A model generated the notes under the pieces. The model searched no databases and had not been told where the DNA came from. It saw only the letters and a program-made list of their open reading frames with translations. A program made the position numbers and the translations under genes. A stretch of DNA of 52,809 nt. Source: Opitutaceae bacterium (GTDB lineage Bacteria; Verrucomicrobiota; Verrucomicrobiia; Opitutales; Opitutaceae). The DNA lies in NCBI GenBank assembly GCA_016715765.1, contig JADJZJ010000033.1, positions 1 to 52,809 on the forward strand. The letters are read 5' to 3'. This document shows, piece after piece, positions 1 through 8,694 of this stretch (the first letter of the stretch is position 1; each line of letters opens with the position of its first letter).

Positions 1-23
1 ACCCGCACCTCAGGGTGATTTGC

Positions 24-866
24 TCAGAAGGTACTCGAGAAGCGAAGGGTCGTGACCCGGTTCTTGTAGCCGGGACCGGCGTGGAGAGTTTCCCGGTATT
101 CGTGCCGCAGGAGCAGGCCCTGTTGACCAATCGCGCGCCGAAACTCGATGGCTATACCGCGCGTGCGGGCCTGGAAGTAGTAGGCGATCCACGGCACGCT
201 CTGTTCGAAGGTGTCCACGGTGGTGATTGGTTTGCCGATGGCTTCCAGATCCGGCCGCGGCGGCTGGGAATAGGAAACCACATCGCCGAATCGCTCGCGG
301 GCTTCCGCAGCCAGGGTCCAGTGTTCCCTTGGATTCCATTCCACCCGACCCGACCACTCGCGGCTCGTGCGATCGAAGGCGCGCCCCACCGCATCGAAGC
401 GCTGCCACTCATGGCCGACGAGCAACAGCCATGCCGACCCCGCCCGTTGTCGCACCGACAGTCGGCCGGCACCTCCCAGCCCACCGCGATCCCGCTCACG
501 GGCAATCCGCCATTCACCCTCACCCTCCGCCGCGAAGACCGGCCGGTGGGGCCCCAATCCGGGCTTGAATTTCCACGCCATCAAAAGGGCCGGTGCCACC
601 GAATCCAATCCCTCGAAACGCGGCCACTTCTCGACGCGGAGTTCTGCGCCCCCCTCGACGCGGTGACCGTCGCGCAGACTGCGCGCGACACTTGCGTCCA
701 ACTCCGCGCGCCACTGCAAAGCCGGCAACAAATCCTCCGGGCGCTCGGCGTTGGTCACATTGTCATGCCAGCTTACCTCGGTGTCCAGTTGCCAGGATGC
801 GGTTGTCGCACCGAGACTGGCGATAAGGGCGAATCCAGCCGGAAGGGCCAAGGGTATCCGAAGCAT
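24..866 (-). CDS. Putative outer-membrane beta-barrel protein
   Basis: The reading frame is open further upstream, but the ATG at 866 is the natural start because it opens a clear signal peptide (hydrophobic residues about 5-20, likely cleavage after the Ala-Thr-Thr-Ala segment near residue 23), giving 280 residues. The mature part alternates charged and hydrophobic residues in short amphipathic strands rich in Trp, Arg and Glu. It ends in Phe (...TTLRFSSTF), the usual C-terminal signature of barrels inserted by the BAM complex. I recognise no enzyme motif. It lies 98 bases downstream of an MFS exporter gene on the same strand and may be co-transcribed with it. Function is unknown; the membrane location is inferred from sequence character only. 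Confidence 0.6.
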   Translation of the reverse strand: MLRIPLALPAGFALIASLGATTASWQLDTEVSWHDNVTNAERPEDLLPALQWRAELDASVARSLRDGHRVEGGAELRVEKWPRFEGLDSVAPALLMAWKFKPGLGPHRPVFAAEGEGEWRIARERDRGGLGGAGRLSVRQRAGSAWLLLVGHEWQRFDAVGRAFDRTSREWSGRVEWNPREHWTLAAEARERFGDVVSYSQPPRPDLEAIGKPITTVDTFEQSVPWIAYYFQARTRGIAIEFRRAIGQQGLLLRHEYRETLHAGPGYKNRVTTLRFSSTF

Positions 867-964
867 GAGGCGGGTAAGAGCACCACGGCGGCAAACTATT
901 CCCGCACAGCCCAACCTGAACAGAGTTGACCAGCCCGATACTGCTACTGCTCTCGCCGGAATCC

Positions 965-2221
965 CTAGGTGGCCGAATCGGAAGGCAGGGGTGCGGGATG
1001 GCTCGTGCGCGGGGCGCCGTGGAGGCGGGCAGCGTGGCGGGAGAACTGGTAGGTCGCGAGGGCGATGATGATGGCGGCCACGCCAACCGCGGCGCGCGGG
1101 CCGGCGGAGGCGGCGATCATGCCGGCGAACAGGGCGCCGACGGGGAACAGGCCCTGGCCCATGGCGAACAGACCCATCACGCGGCTGCGCTTGTCGTCGG
1201 CCACCTGGGCCTGGATCAGGGTGTTGCAGCCCGCCATGCACAGCACCGCGCCAAAGCCGTTGAGGGCGAGGCAGACGAGCGCCAACGCCAGGACGGGACT
1301 GAGGGCAAAGCCGGCCTGGGCGGCCGACACGGCGATGCCGCCGGCGACCACCCAACGCGCGAGACCGTGCGAGGATCTCCGACTGGCAAGGAGCAGGGCG
1401 CTGACGAGCGCGCCGGCCCCGACGGCGGAGTACATGTGGCCGAGGGTGATGCTGGTGCCGTGGAAAATGTCCCGCGCAAACACCGGCGCGAGCGTGCCCG
1501 CGGTGAAACCGGCGAAGGCCACCACCGGCACAAGGAGCAGGGGCGGACGGAGCAGCGCGGAGGCGCGCACATAGTCGAAGCCCGCGCGCAGCTCGGTCAG
1601 CGGATGCGCGGAGGACGCGGGCGGACGCCGCGGCAGGTTCCGCATCAGCAGCAGCGAGGCGAGAATCCCGGTGTAGCTCACCGCATCGAGGGTGTAGCAG
1701 ACCTCGGGGCCCTGCGTGGCTATCAGCCAGCCGGCCATGGCGGGTCCGATCAGCCGGGTGACATTGAACAGCGAGGAGTTGAGCGCGATGGCGTTGGGCA
1801 GTCCGGTCTTGTCGCCCACGAGATCGACGATGAAGGACTGGCGGGTGGGGAATTCGACGGCATTGATCAGGCCGCGCAGGGCCGACAGCGCCAGCAGCCA
1901 GCCCACCGTGATGTGGCCGGTGTAGGCAAACAGCGCCAGCGTGAGCGACTGCGCGGCGCAGAGGACGTTCAGCCACCACATCAGGCGCTGCCGGTTCACC
2001 CGGTCGCCCCAGATGCCGCCCAGGGGCGCGAGGAGCAAGATCGGGATCTGGTGGGCAAACGCCAGCAGGCCGACCAGGAACGGGCTGTTCGACAGTTCAT
2101 AGATCAGCCAGGCCGAGGCCGTGACGGTCATCCAGTTGCCCAGCAGCGACAGGCCCTGGCCCGCGAAAAACAACCGGTAGTTGCGGGAGTTGAGGGCGTG
2201 GAGGACGGCAGGAAAGCGCAC
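965..2221 (-). CDS. MFS transporter, EntS-like exporter family
   Basis: 418 residues with about 12 hydrophobic segments, the usual size for this subfamily. The N-terminus (NSRNYRLFFAGQGLSLLGNW) and the loop GGIWGDRVNRQRL at residues 68-80 (MFS motif A between helices 2 and 3) are typical of the MFS_3/EntS-type drug and siderophore exporters. NALNSS-like spacing (NAIALNSSLFNVTRLIGPA) in the middle of the N-terminal half is another hallmark of this group. It sits in the inner membrane and is predicted to use the proton gradient; the substrate cannot be read from sequence. The ATG at 2221 has no competing start nearby. It probably precedes the outer-membrane protein gene in one transcript. Confidence 0.88.
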   Translation of the reverse strand: MRFPAVLHALNSRNYRLFFAGQGLSLLGNWMTVTASAWLIYELSNSPFLVGLLAFAHQIPILLLAPLGGIWGDRVNRQRLMWWLNVLCAAQSLTLALFAYTGHITVGWLLALSALRGLINAVEFPTRQSFIVDLVGDKTGLPNAIALNSSLFNVTRLIGPAMAGWLIATQGPEVCYTLDAVSYTGILASLLLMRNLPRRPPASSAHPLTELRAGFDYVRASALLRPPLLLVPVVAFAGFTAGTLAPVFARDIFHGTSITLGHMYSAVGAGALVSALLLASRRSSHGLARWVVAGGIAVSAAQAGFALSPVLALALVCLALNGFGAVLCMAGCNTLIQAQVADDKRSRVMGLFAMGQGLFPVGALFAGMIAASAGPRAAVGVAAIIIALATYQFSRHAARLHGAPRTSHPAPLPSDSAT

Positions 2222-2294
2222 GGCGAGGGTTTATCGGACACGTCCCGCGCGACGGCGTCAAACCTGCGGTCGCGACCGGGAGGAAAGGCATTTT

Positions 2295-2559
2295 AACCAC
2301 AGATATCACAGATGGGCACAGATAAGTCCGAATTTGCTCCGCCCGCCCGGAGGTCGGGCGCTACCCACGAACGCAACGGTCGGCCAGCCCGCTCGCGGGC
2401 GCGCTGGAATTCAAGGTAAGGCCTGCTCTTGTCGCGCCGAAGGCTCGGCGAAGGCGGATGCAAGCGATGCTCGATGTAGGGCTGGACCTTGGTCCAGCCG
2501 CGAATGTCCAGTGAGCCGCACAGCGATAAGGCTGCACCAAGGTGCAGCCCTACAGGTCG
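2295..2559. repeat. Intergenic repeat cluster (three elements)
   Basis: The 459-base gap 2222-2680 has no gene. It holds a phrase of the AACCACAGAT family at 2295-2326, a GC-rich inverted element around 2340-2415 related to those at 4119 and 9955, and an 87-base palindromic element at 2473-2559 that begins GATGTAGGGCTGGACC and ends with the near reverse complement GGTGCAGCCCTACAGG. The last recurs almost unchanged at 49489 and in variant form at 8488 and 18380. Confidence 0.7.
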
Positions 2560-2680
2560 AAGAAGCCAAACCATCGCCCTCAGGCATGCATGCCGTCCAA
2601 GACTACGGGTAGAACAAGGCGGCCCCTTGACCGGACGGCGGAAACCGCCGAAGCATTAGGCAGCAGCCAGTCTTTCCCCC

Positions 2681-4111
2681 ATGTCTCAATCCCCTGTATC
2701 CGGTGCCAGATCTGTCGGTGTCTGCCCGGCCTTCACGCCTCCGGTCGTGGATGGCTTTCATGGCGTGTGGTACGGGTACACCGACGGCACCTACTACGCC
2801 GGCGGGCTCGGGACGTTTCCACAGCAAATCCACCCGATGGCCTGCCACGCGGCAAAGGCCGGCGAACGCGGCCGGACCTTTTTCGTCTGGGGCGGCGCCA
2901 AAGCGGGTCTGCCAGGCAATCTGCTGACCACGATTTCCTACTTTGACCACGCCACCGGCCTCGTGGCGCGTCCGCGGGTCCTGAACGACCGGCAGACCAA
3001 CGACGGCCACGACAATCCCTCGATGATGCTCGATGGCGCGGGACACATTTACGTGTTCTCCAACGCCCACGGCACCCTGCGCGATGCCTTCATTTATCGC
3101 AGCACGCGGCCCTATGAGATCGATGAATTTCAGACGGTGCTGGCGCTGGATAAATCCGCTAACTTCTCCTACGCGCAGCCCTGGTACATCGACGGCCGGG
3201 GCTTCCTGCTCCTGCATTCGTTCTACGGATTCCGCGATCCCATCCGGCGGCTCTATTTCAACACGAGCAGGGATGGCCTGAACTGGGACCACGGGTGGAA
3301 CCTCGAGGGCCCGAAGGCCCGTCCGGCCTTTGCGCTGATTCCCGGCGGCAATTACCAGGTGAGCAAGGCGCAGGGCCGGACCGTGGGCACGATGTTCGAC
3401 TACAACGTCGATCGCGTGGGGCGCACCAACCTGTACTACGTCCAGACCTCCGACTTCGGCCAAAGCTGGCAAACGGCGGAAGGTGAGCCGGTCACCCTGC
3501 CATTCACGACGGTCAAAAATCCAGCCCTCGTGCATGACTACGAAGCCGAGCACCTCTACGTCTTCATGAAGGAGATGGACTTTGATGCCAAGGGTCAGCC
3601 GGTGCTGATGTATCTCACCACGCCCACGGAGGCCAACGACACCACGACCCCGCGGCAGTGGCGCACGGCGCATTTCAACCGGGCGGCGAGGCAATGGGTG
3701 ATTCGCGACGCCTTCGTTTCCGACAACAACTACGATCACGGCACCTTCAGCATCGAGCCCGACGGTCTCTGGCGGGTCATCGCGCCAACCGCACCGGGGC
3801 CGCAACCTGGCCGGACCGGCGGGGACATGGAAATGTGGACCAGCCGCGACGAGGGCGTCACCTGGCAGCGGCAGGCGCGGCTGACCCATGGCGGAGCCTT
3901 CAACCACTCCTACGCCCGCCAGCCGGTCCAGGCGCACGACGATTTTTATGCGTTCTGGGCCGATGGGGACGTGAACGGTGAGTCCGAGTCGGCGCTGTAT
4001 TTTACCGACAGGCAGGGCACCGCCGTCTGGCGGCTGCCGCAGGCGATGAGCGGAGATTTCGCGAAACCGGAGCCGGCGTTTAAGCCGATCAAGGAGGTCG
4101 AAATCGCATGA
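2681..4111 (+). CDS. BNR_4-type beta-propeller protein, possible polysaccharide lyase or sialidase-like
   Basis: 476 residues that match the look of the BNR_4 repeat family (seven-bladed propellers found with PL24/PL25-type lyases and sialidase-like proteins). Visible signs are the N-terminal VVDGFHGVWYGYTDGTYYAGG, the conserved NDGHDNPSMMLDGAGHIYVF at 107-126 with H110, D111 and H130, and several Ser/Thr-rich strands with the Asp-box style pattern (TSRDGLNWDHGW, TSDFGQSWQTA, TSRDEGVTWQRQ). No signal peptide is evident, so it is either cytoplasmic or exported by another route. It stands before a Rid-like/toroid/Gfo-Idh gene group, which suggests glycan use. Whether it is catalytic is uncertain; the substrate is unknown. 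Confidence 0.7.
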   Translation: MSQSPVSGARSVGVCPAFTPPVVDGFHGVWYGYTDGTYYAGGLGTFPQQIHPMACHAAKAGERGRTFFVWGGAKAGLPGNLLTTISYFDHATGLVARPRVLNDRQTNDGHDNPSMMLDGAGHIYVFSNAHGTLRDAFIYRSTRPYEIDEFQTVLALDKSANFSYAQPWYIDGRGFLLLHSFYGFRDPIRRLYFNTSRDGLNWDHGWNLEGPKARPAFALIPGGNYQVSKAQGRTVGTMFDYNVDRVGRTNLYYVQTSDFGQSWQTAEGEPVTLPFTTVKNPALVHDYEAEHLYVFMKEMDFDAKGQPVLMYLTTPTEANDTTTPRQWRTAHFNRAARQWVIRDAFVSDNNYDHGTFSIEPDGLWRVIAPTAPGPQPGRTGGDMEMWTSRDEGVTWQRQARLTHGGAFNHSYARQPVQAHDDFYAFWADGDVNGESESALYFTDRQGTAVWRLPQAMSGDFAKPEPAFKPIKEVEIA

Positions 4112-4118
4112 AACGCTT

Positions 4119-4403
4119 GGTAGGCAGCCCGCTGGCGGGCGCGGATCGGGCGCGCGCCAGCGCGCTGACCTACGCTTGCCCACGACTTTGATAACCTGCA
4201 ATCGCCTCTGGTTCGTCCTACACTTTGCTGGTACAACACATTAGGAAACCACAGATAGACACAGATGAACACAGATCAGTATGAGTCACCAAGGCTGGGA
4301 TTTCATGGCTCCGGCACACCAAACCGTGAGGCGATCTCCGGAATCCGGTTTCGACACTGCCTTCCCTATCATCTGTGTTCATCTGTGTGCATCTGTGGTT
4401 AAA
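4119..4403. repeat. Two intergenic inverted repeats
   Basis: The 332-base gap 4112-4443 has no gene. At 4119-4175 lies a GC-rich palindrome starting GGTAGGCAGCCCGCTGGCGG and closing with GCGCTGACCTACG; it reappears in opposite orientation at 9955-10010. At 4246-4277 and 4371-4403 lie the two arms of an AACCACAGATAGACACAGAT-type inverted repeat, about 30 bases each with few mismatches, around a loop of some 93 bases. Confidence 0.75.
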
Positions 4404-4443
4404 CTGCTTGGGTCCGGCTTAGGCATTTTCCACGATTCAATTC

Positions 4444-5652
4444 ATGACCACCCCGGCAAAATTGGACGTCGCCAGCGAGGCGAGGATTCATGCCACGGAT
4501 TGGGGCGACTTTACCCGCATCGACCTGAACATGCTCGGCGCCCCGCTCGGGGCCGAACCGGCCGGAGGATGGGCCGGGTGGTCGCACGAACAGAATCGCC
4601 GGCTGTGCGACTTCATGGCGGCCGAGCTGGCGCAGCGCGGCGGCAGCTTCGATTCGATCGCCGAGTGGACCGTCGCGGTCAACCGGCACTATGACTTGCA
4701 GGACATGAGGAACGTGCGGACCGGTCGGTGGAGCCGGGGCTTCGGCTCCGCCATCACGACCCTGCCGTGGGCCAACCCCGCTTCGACCCGCAGCGTTTCC
4801 ATCCAGACAGTGGCGTATGTGCCCAAGAATACGCAGGCGCCTTTCGCCCTGAAAGCCTGGCAGCCCGACTGCCTCTACAATTGCGGTTTCCTCGGTCTGT
4901 CTCCGGCGGTCGTCGCCGAGGTCGGCAGCGCGCGGATGATCCATCTTTCCGGTGTGGTGGCCTGGGACAAGGCGATCCAGCCGCTCGCGGGCGACGATCC
5001 CCGGGCGCAGGTGCGACTCGTGCTGCAAAAAATCCAGGAGGTATTCGTCGAAGCCGGTGGCACTCCTGCTGATGTCGTGCGGCTGCGTCCATTCACGGCC
5101 ACCCCGGCGGTCGCACAACTGATCCGGGAGGAATGCGTCAACCTGTGGACGAATCAGGGGCAGCCGGCCCCGGTGCTGTTGATGGCGGAGGAATCCAGTT
5201 TCTGGGGCGCACCCTCGCTCTACACCGAGATTCAGGTGATGGGCATCGTCGGCCGGGCCGGCCAACCGGTTGGTCAGGAGGAAATCCGCATCGCGACACG
5301 GTTGGACGAAGCGACCCGCGTGCGCTGCACCCGCACGCCGCATTGGGACATGGTTCACATCGGCGAACTGCGGGCGCCGGCGGGTACGGGCGAGGAAGCC
5401 GAGGCGGTGGCCGTGGGCCGCCAGGTGTCGCAGGTGTTGCGTGAACTGGCGCTGGCTCCCACCGATGTGTGTCTGGTTATGGCCTATGTGAGTTCTGCGC
5501 GTAAAGGCTCGGCTCGATGCGGTGTTGAGCGATCTCCTCGGGTCCTCGGCGCTGCACCTGGTGCACAGCCCGGACATGCCCGAACTGAACGGTCGCACGG
5601 TGAAACTCGAACTGACCGCGCGGAAACTGAAATGACTTTTGTGAATCCATGA
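4444..5652 (+). CDS. Rid/YjgF-like protein, two tandem domains, with a 3' frameshift
   Basis: The product looks like two Rid-type (YjgF/YER057c/UK114) halves. The second half, about residues 150-290, has the family pattern: an ARMIHLSGVVAWD strand, AQVRLVLQKIQEVFVEAGG helix, DVVRLRPF strand and APVLLMAE...EIQVMGIVG. Rid proteins deaminate reactive enamine/imine intermediates or act as sugar-linked paralogues. The open frame runs to 5652, but its last 50 residues do not look like protein. In the +1 frame, bases 5495-5635 encode a sensible Rid C-terminus (VKARLDAVLSDLLGSS...), ending at TGA 5633-5635. An extra base, or two lost bases, between about 5490 and 5494 would explain this. The next gene starts 13 bases later, consistent with an operon. 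Confidence 0.65.
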   Translation: MTTPAKLDVASEARIHATDWGDFTRIDLNMLGAPLGAEPAGGWAGWSHEQNRRLCDFMAAELAQRGGSFDSIAEWTVAVNRHYDLQDMRNVRTGRWSRGFGSAITTLPWANPASTRSVSIQTVAYVPKNTQAPFALKAWQPDCLYNCGFLGLSPAVVAEVGSARMIHLSGVVAWDKAIQPLAGDDPRAQVRLVLQKIQEVFVEAGGTPADVVRLRPFTATPAVAQLIREECVNLWTNQGQPAPVLLMAEESSFWGAPSLYTEIQVMGIVGRAGQPVGQEEIRIATRLDEATRVRCTRTPHWDMVHIGELRAPAGTGEEAEAVAVGRQVSQVLRELALAPTDVCLVMAYVSSARKGSARCGVERSPRVLGAAPGAQPGHARTERSHGETRTDRAETEMTFVNP

Positions 5653-6932
5653 ATCCGGTCACCGATCTGCTCCAACGCTCCCTGCAGTTTGCCCGCGGAC
5701 TTTCCGGGTCTGACGGCCGCATGCGTGATCCGTACGAGACGGAATACGGCGAAAATTATTCGCCGGCGTGCTTCAGCGTCGTGGCCGCGGCGGCCTGGCG
5801 TCTGCACCAACGACCGGAGGACCTGGAGTGGGCTTTCCGCTGGGGGCACCGCGCCGCCGCCATCATGCGCGAGTCACCCTATCTGCGCGAGTACATGCTG
5901 GGCTACACGGCCCTGGTGTTCACGTTGCTCGATCCGAGTCCGGAACTGGAGCGCCTGCGGCAGGATTTTATGGCGTCGAGCCAGCCGGAGGAAGCGCTCA
6001 GTCCGCTCGGTCACATCCTGGCGCTGCAACTGGTCGGGGACGTGCTTTGTCCGCGCCACCCGGCGTCGCTGGAGCGCGCGGACCGGATCCTGACCCTGTT
6101 GGAGGAACTCTGGACGCCGGCGGGTTTTCCCGAGGATCGCAAGGAACGCGACGACGGATCGATTCCGCACGCGTATCTCACGGTCGCATGCCTGGTCATT
6201 TTTCTGCTGGCGAAACCCGCGTCTGAATCCGCCCGGAAGCTGCAGCCGCGGATCGAGGCGCTCATCTACCGGGCCTGCGACTGGTTTTACCGGGCCAACG
6301 GTCCGGCCATGTTCGCGGTGCAGGCCAACCGCAGCTACAACCAGCTCTGGACTTATCCGCTCTACGCCCTGCTGGCCTACGTGCATCGCGGCCCGCAGGC
6401 TGCGCCGGTGATCGAAAAATGCCTGACCGTCGTCACGCGCACGACCGGCAATCTGGCCCGGCCGAATTTCCTGCCCACCGGACTGTCGCCCTATGCCAGC
6501 GCGGGCAACGAACCCTACAACCGGGTGAACAACGACATCGGCGCCGGTGGAGTCGGCTGGGCGCTGCTGGCTGTGCTGCAGGCCAACGGCTTCAAAGGCC
6601 TCGCCCCGCAGGCCGCCGCGACCGAGCCGGTCTTCGTGGATGCGGACGCCGGTTATGCGTTTTTCCACAGCGCAAAAAACGGCGCGGCCCTGGCGCTCCG
6701 CCAGCACAAGTGGCATTACCATCTGCCGTTGCAACCGACGTGGCTGGTGCTGGACGGCGCGACGGCACCTTTCATCGGGGCCAAACGCGCCGGCGTGAAC
6801 CATCCCCTGACCGCGCTCATCCCGGAGCCGGCGCGCATCAACCCGTGGCTCGAACCGTATTTTGGCATTCTCGCGGCCACGAAGGCGGGGATTTATCATC
6901 GCATGGATGAACCGGAGTTCGCTTCCGGATAA
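5649..6932 (+). CDS. Toroid-fold protein, heparinase-like architecture, N-terminal part of a frameshifted gene
   Basis: 427 residues before an early stop. The first ~270 residues are helical with repeated Trp/Tyr-rich hairpins (SYNQLWTYPLYALLAYVHRG, YLREYMLGYTALVFTLL), as in (alpha/alpha) toroids of lyases and glycosidases. From about 310 the chain turns to beta structure (FVDADAGYAFFHSAKNGAAL, WHYHLPLQPTWLVLDG), like the beta-sandwich that follows such toroids in heparinase II/III-type proteins. The C-terminal sandwich continues in the +1 frame (separate entry, to 7350), so the gene carries one frameshift near 6862-6929. Intact it would be about 566 residues. I do not recognise a specific family. 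Position between a Rid-like gene and a Gfo/Idh gene suggests carbohydrate catabolism. Confidence 0.6.
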   Translation: MNPVTDLLQRSLQFARGLSGSDGRMRDPYETEYGENYSPACFSVVAAAAWRLHQRPEDLEWAFRWGHRAAAIMRESPYLREYMLGYTALVFTLLDPSPELERLRQDFMASSQPEEALSPLGHILALQLVGDVLCPRHPASLERADRILTLLEELWTPAGFPEDRKERDDGSIPHAYLTVACLVIFLLAKPASESARKLQPRIEALIYRACDWFYRANGPAMFAVQANRSYNQLWTYPLYALLAYVHRGPQAAPVIEKCLTVVTRTTGNLARPNFLPTGLSPYASAGNEPYNRVNNDIGAGGVGWALLAVLQANGFKGLAPQAAATEPVFVDADAGYAFFHSAKNGAALALRQHKWHYHLPLQPTWLVLDGATAPFIGAKRAGVNHPLTALIPEPARINPWLEPYFGILAATKAGIYHRMDEPEFASG

Positions 6933-7350
6933 TGTATTCCAGGCGGCGTTGCGACCCGCGGGCGCACCAGCGGCGAACGCGGCCCAAGTCACCGTGCAGG
7001 TTGCGCCTGCAGCCGACGGCATCGTGTTCACCTACCGACTGAGCGGCGAGATCCCGGAGGAACCATGGCTGTCCGTCCCGGTGCTGCTTTGGGATGGAGC
7101 GCGTGAACTCGGTTATCGCATCAAGGGCGCGACGGTCGAATTGGAGTGGGCCGGGCACAAGTATGCCCTCACGGCGGAGGCGCTGGCGGAGGCCGCTGGC
7201 GGCAATCCCGCTGCGGGCAATCTGACGCAAACCTGGCTGCTGCGTCGGGAGCGATTCAACCAGACGGGCTTCGGCCTCACGGGCAATTTTGCCCTGGCCC
7301 TCGGATCGGTCCGCGCCGTCCGCGTCAAAGTCGTCAAACAATCTCCATGA
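6907..7350 (+). pseudogene. C-terminal remainder of the toroid protein in the +1 frame
   Basis: This frame has protein-like composition from about 6922 onward (LPDNVFQAALRPAG, then beta strands VTVQVAPAADGIVFTYRLSG, PWLSVPVLLWDG, KGATVELEWAGHKYALTAE) and ends at TGA 7348-7350, overlapping the next ATG by 4 bases, as expected of a real operon gene end. It continues the beta-sandwich of the gene that stops at 6932. The nearest ATG (6907) is unlikely to be a true start. The most economical reading is a single one-base insertion or two-base deletion in the joined gene. Confidence 0.55.
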
Positions 7351-8348
7351 AAAACAATTCCCTGGGTATCGGTCTGATCGGGTGCGGTGGCTACGCCCGC
7401 CTGAATCTCGAGGCGCTGGTTCGCGCCAAGGGACTGCACCTCGCGGCGGCCTTCGACCTGGAGCCGGCGCGGGCACGTGAGACCTGCTCGAAATACGGCG
7501 GAAAACCCGTGGCGAGCTTGGTTGAACTGCTCCGCTCGCCCGAGGTGGATGCCGTGATCGTCTCCACGCCCAACCGGCAGCATTGCCAGGATGCGCTCGC
7601 CGCGCTGGATGCGGGCAAGCACGTCTTCGTGAATATCCCGGTGACTCTTTCGAGTGCCGAGGCGCGGCGCATGATCGAGCGGGCACGGACGTGCGACCGC
7701 GTGCTCATGGCGGGGGCCAATCACCGCAAGAATCCCGCCGTGCTGGCCTTGCAGGCGACCCTCAAGTCCGGCGCCATCGGGGTGCCGCACCAGTTGCAGG
7801 CGAGCGTTTCCTCGCCGACCGCCTACAAGCTGCCGCCGGGCAGTTGGCGGGCGGCCGCGCAGGAGGCGCCGTTGCTGCCGTTTTCGCAGATGGGCATCAT
7901 TGCGTTGGAAGTTGCGCTCATGCTGTGGGGCCCGCCCGCGACGGTTTCGGCCTTCATTGCCAAGCGGGATGCGCCGACGGCCACGCCCGACATCGGCACG
8001 GTGATCGCGAAGTACGCCGACGGCCGGATCTTCTCCCTGGCCTGCTCCTATGTCGCGTACAAGAGCTACTGGGTCACCTTCGCCGGCCCGCTCGGCACGG
8101 CCACCTGGGACCGCATTGACGCCAACAGCCTCCGCGTCGTCACCGATGCGGGCGAGGTCAGGACGCCCTATGAGTCCAAGGACGAGCAACTGGACGAGCT
8201 GCACGACCTCCGGGACTGCATCCTGCATCATCGCGAGCCCGACGCCGGGGCCGAATGCATCTACAATCTCGCCGAGTTTTACCGCGCCATCGGCGAATCG
8301 ATCGAGACCGGCGCCGCGGCAAGATTCGCGCCGTGGGCTGGCCTGTAG
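7347..8348 (+). CDS. Gfo/Idh/MocA-family protein lacking the catalytic Lys and His
   Basis: 333 residues. The N-terminal Rossmann fold is intact (GIGLIGCGGYARLN, residues 7-20; VDAVIVSTPNRQH at 67-79). The hallmark EKP motif is replaced by N96-I97-P98, so the catalytic Lys is Ile. The family's D-x-G-x-H-x-x-D segment reads Q180-M-G-I-I-A-L-E187, so the active-site His is Ile and the first Asp is Gln. Both changes argue against normal NAD(P)-dependent sugar dehydrogenation. The protein may bind a nucleotide or sugar without turnover, or act as a partner subunit. The ATG at 7347 overlaps the upstream stop by 4 bases, and the stop TAG lies at the edge of an inverted repeat. Confidence 0.82.
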   Translation: MKNNSLGIGLIGCGGYARLNLEALVRAKGLHLAAAFDLEPARARETCSKYGGKPVASLVELLRSPEVDAVIVSTPNRQHCQDALAALDAGKHVFVNIPVTLSSAEARRMIERARTCDRVLMAGANHRKNPAVLALQATLKSGAIGVPHQLQASVSSPTAYKLPPGSWRAAAQEAPLLPFSQMGIIALEVALMLWGPPATVSAFIAKRDAPTATPDIGTVIAKYADGRIFSLACSYVAYKSYWVTFAGPLGTATWDRIDANSLRVVTDAGEVRTPYESKDEQLDELHDLRDCILHHREPDAGAECIYNLAEFYRAIGESIETGAAARFAPWAGL

Positions 8349-8573
8349 CTTCGAGCGTGAGCGAGTGGAACGTTCGCAGATCGGAGTTCGAATTCGGAAA
8401 CTCGATCTCCGATCTGCCATCTGCAATTCCTCCACTCGCTCACGCTCGTGGCTGCATAATGGAGCTGCACCCGTTATGCATCCGGCGATGCAGGGCCGGA
8501 CCTTGGTCCGTGCCTCGAATAAGTAGCCGGCTGCGCTGCGCAAACAGGCGCGGACCAAGGTCCGGCCCTACAT
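8346..8573. repeat. Two inverted repeats between the Gfo/Idh genes
   Basis: Bases 8346-8372 and 8433-8456 are arms of one inverted repeat (GAGCGTGAGCGAGTGG against CCACTCGCTCACGCTC) with a smaller internal pair around GCAGATCGGAG / CTCCGATCTGC. A second palindromic element follows at 8488-8573 (CAGGGCCGGACCTTGGTCC against GGACCAAGGTCCGGCCCTA), a relative of those at 2473, 18380 and 49489. No gene is visible in the gap 8349-8694. Confidence 0.75.
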
Positions 8574-8600
8574 GAAATCCACTATATTATGACCGGCACC

Positions 8601-8639
8601 CAAACCGCCATGTAACGTAATACGTTACATGGCGGTTTG
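8601..8639. promoter_or_regulatory. Perfect 39-base palindrome, candidate operator
   Basis: Nineteen bases (CAAACCGCCATGTAACGTA, 8601-8619) are followed by a single A and then their exact reverse complement to 8639. It lies 55 bases upstream of the ATG of the second Gfo/Idh gene, in the promoter region. The core TGTAACGTA-A-TACGTTACA has the size and symmetry of a LacI- or GntR-type repressor site. The arms could equally form a strong RNA hairpin in the leader. No matching copy was noticed elsewhere in the window. Confidence 0.6.
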
Positions 8640-8694
8640 TCGGGCTGGGGACTTGCCCCGTGGGCGCATAAAACGCACCCTGCGGCACTACCCC

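Noticed and set aside
926..2296. 456-codon plus-strand frame opposite the first MFS gene
   Set aside because: Gly/Arg/Gln-rich low-complexity product; the minus strand encodes a clear transporter.
5485..5500. Programmed +1 frameshift site in the Rid-like gene
   Set aside because: The +1 frame has a TGA at 5489-5491, just before the crossing point, but no prfB-like slippery codon or upstream Shine-Dalgarno; a sequencing error or mutation is simpler.
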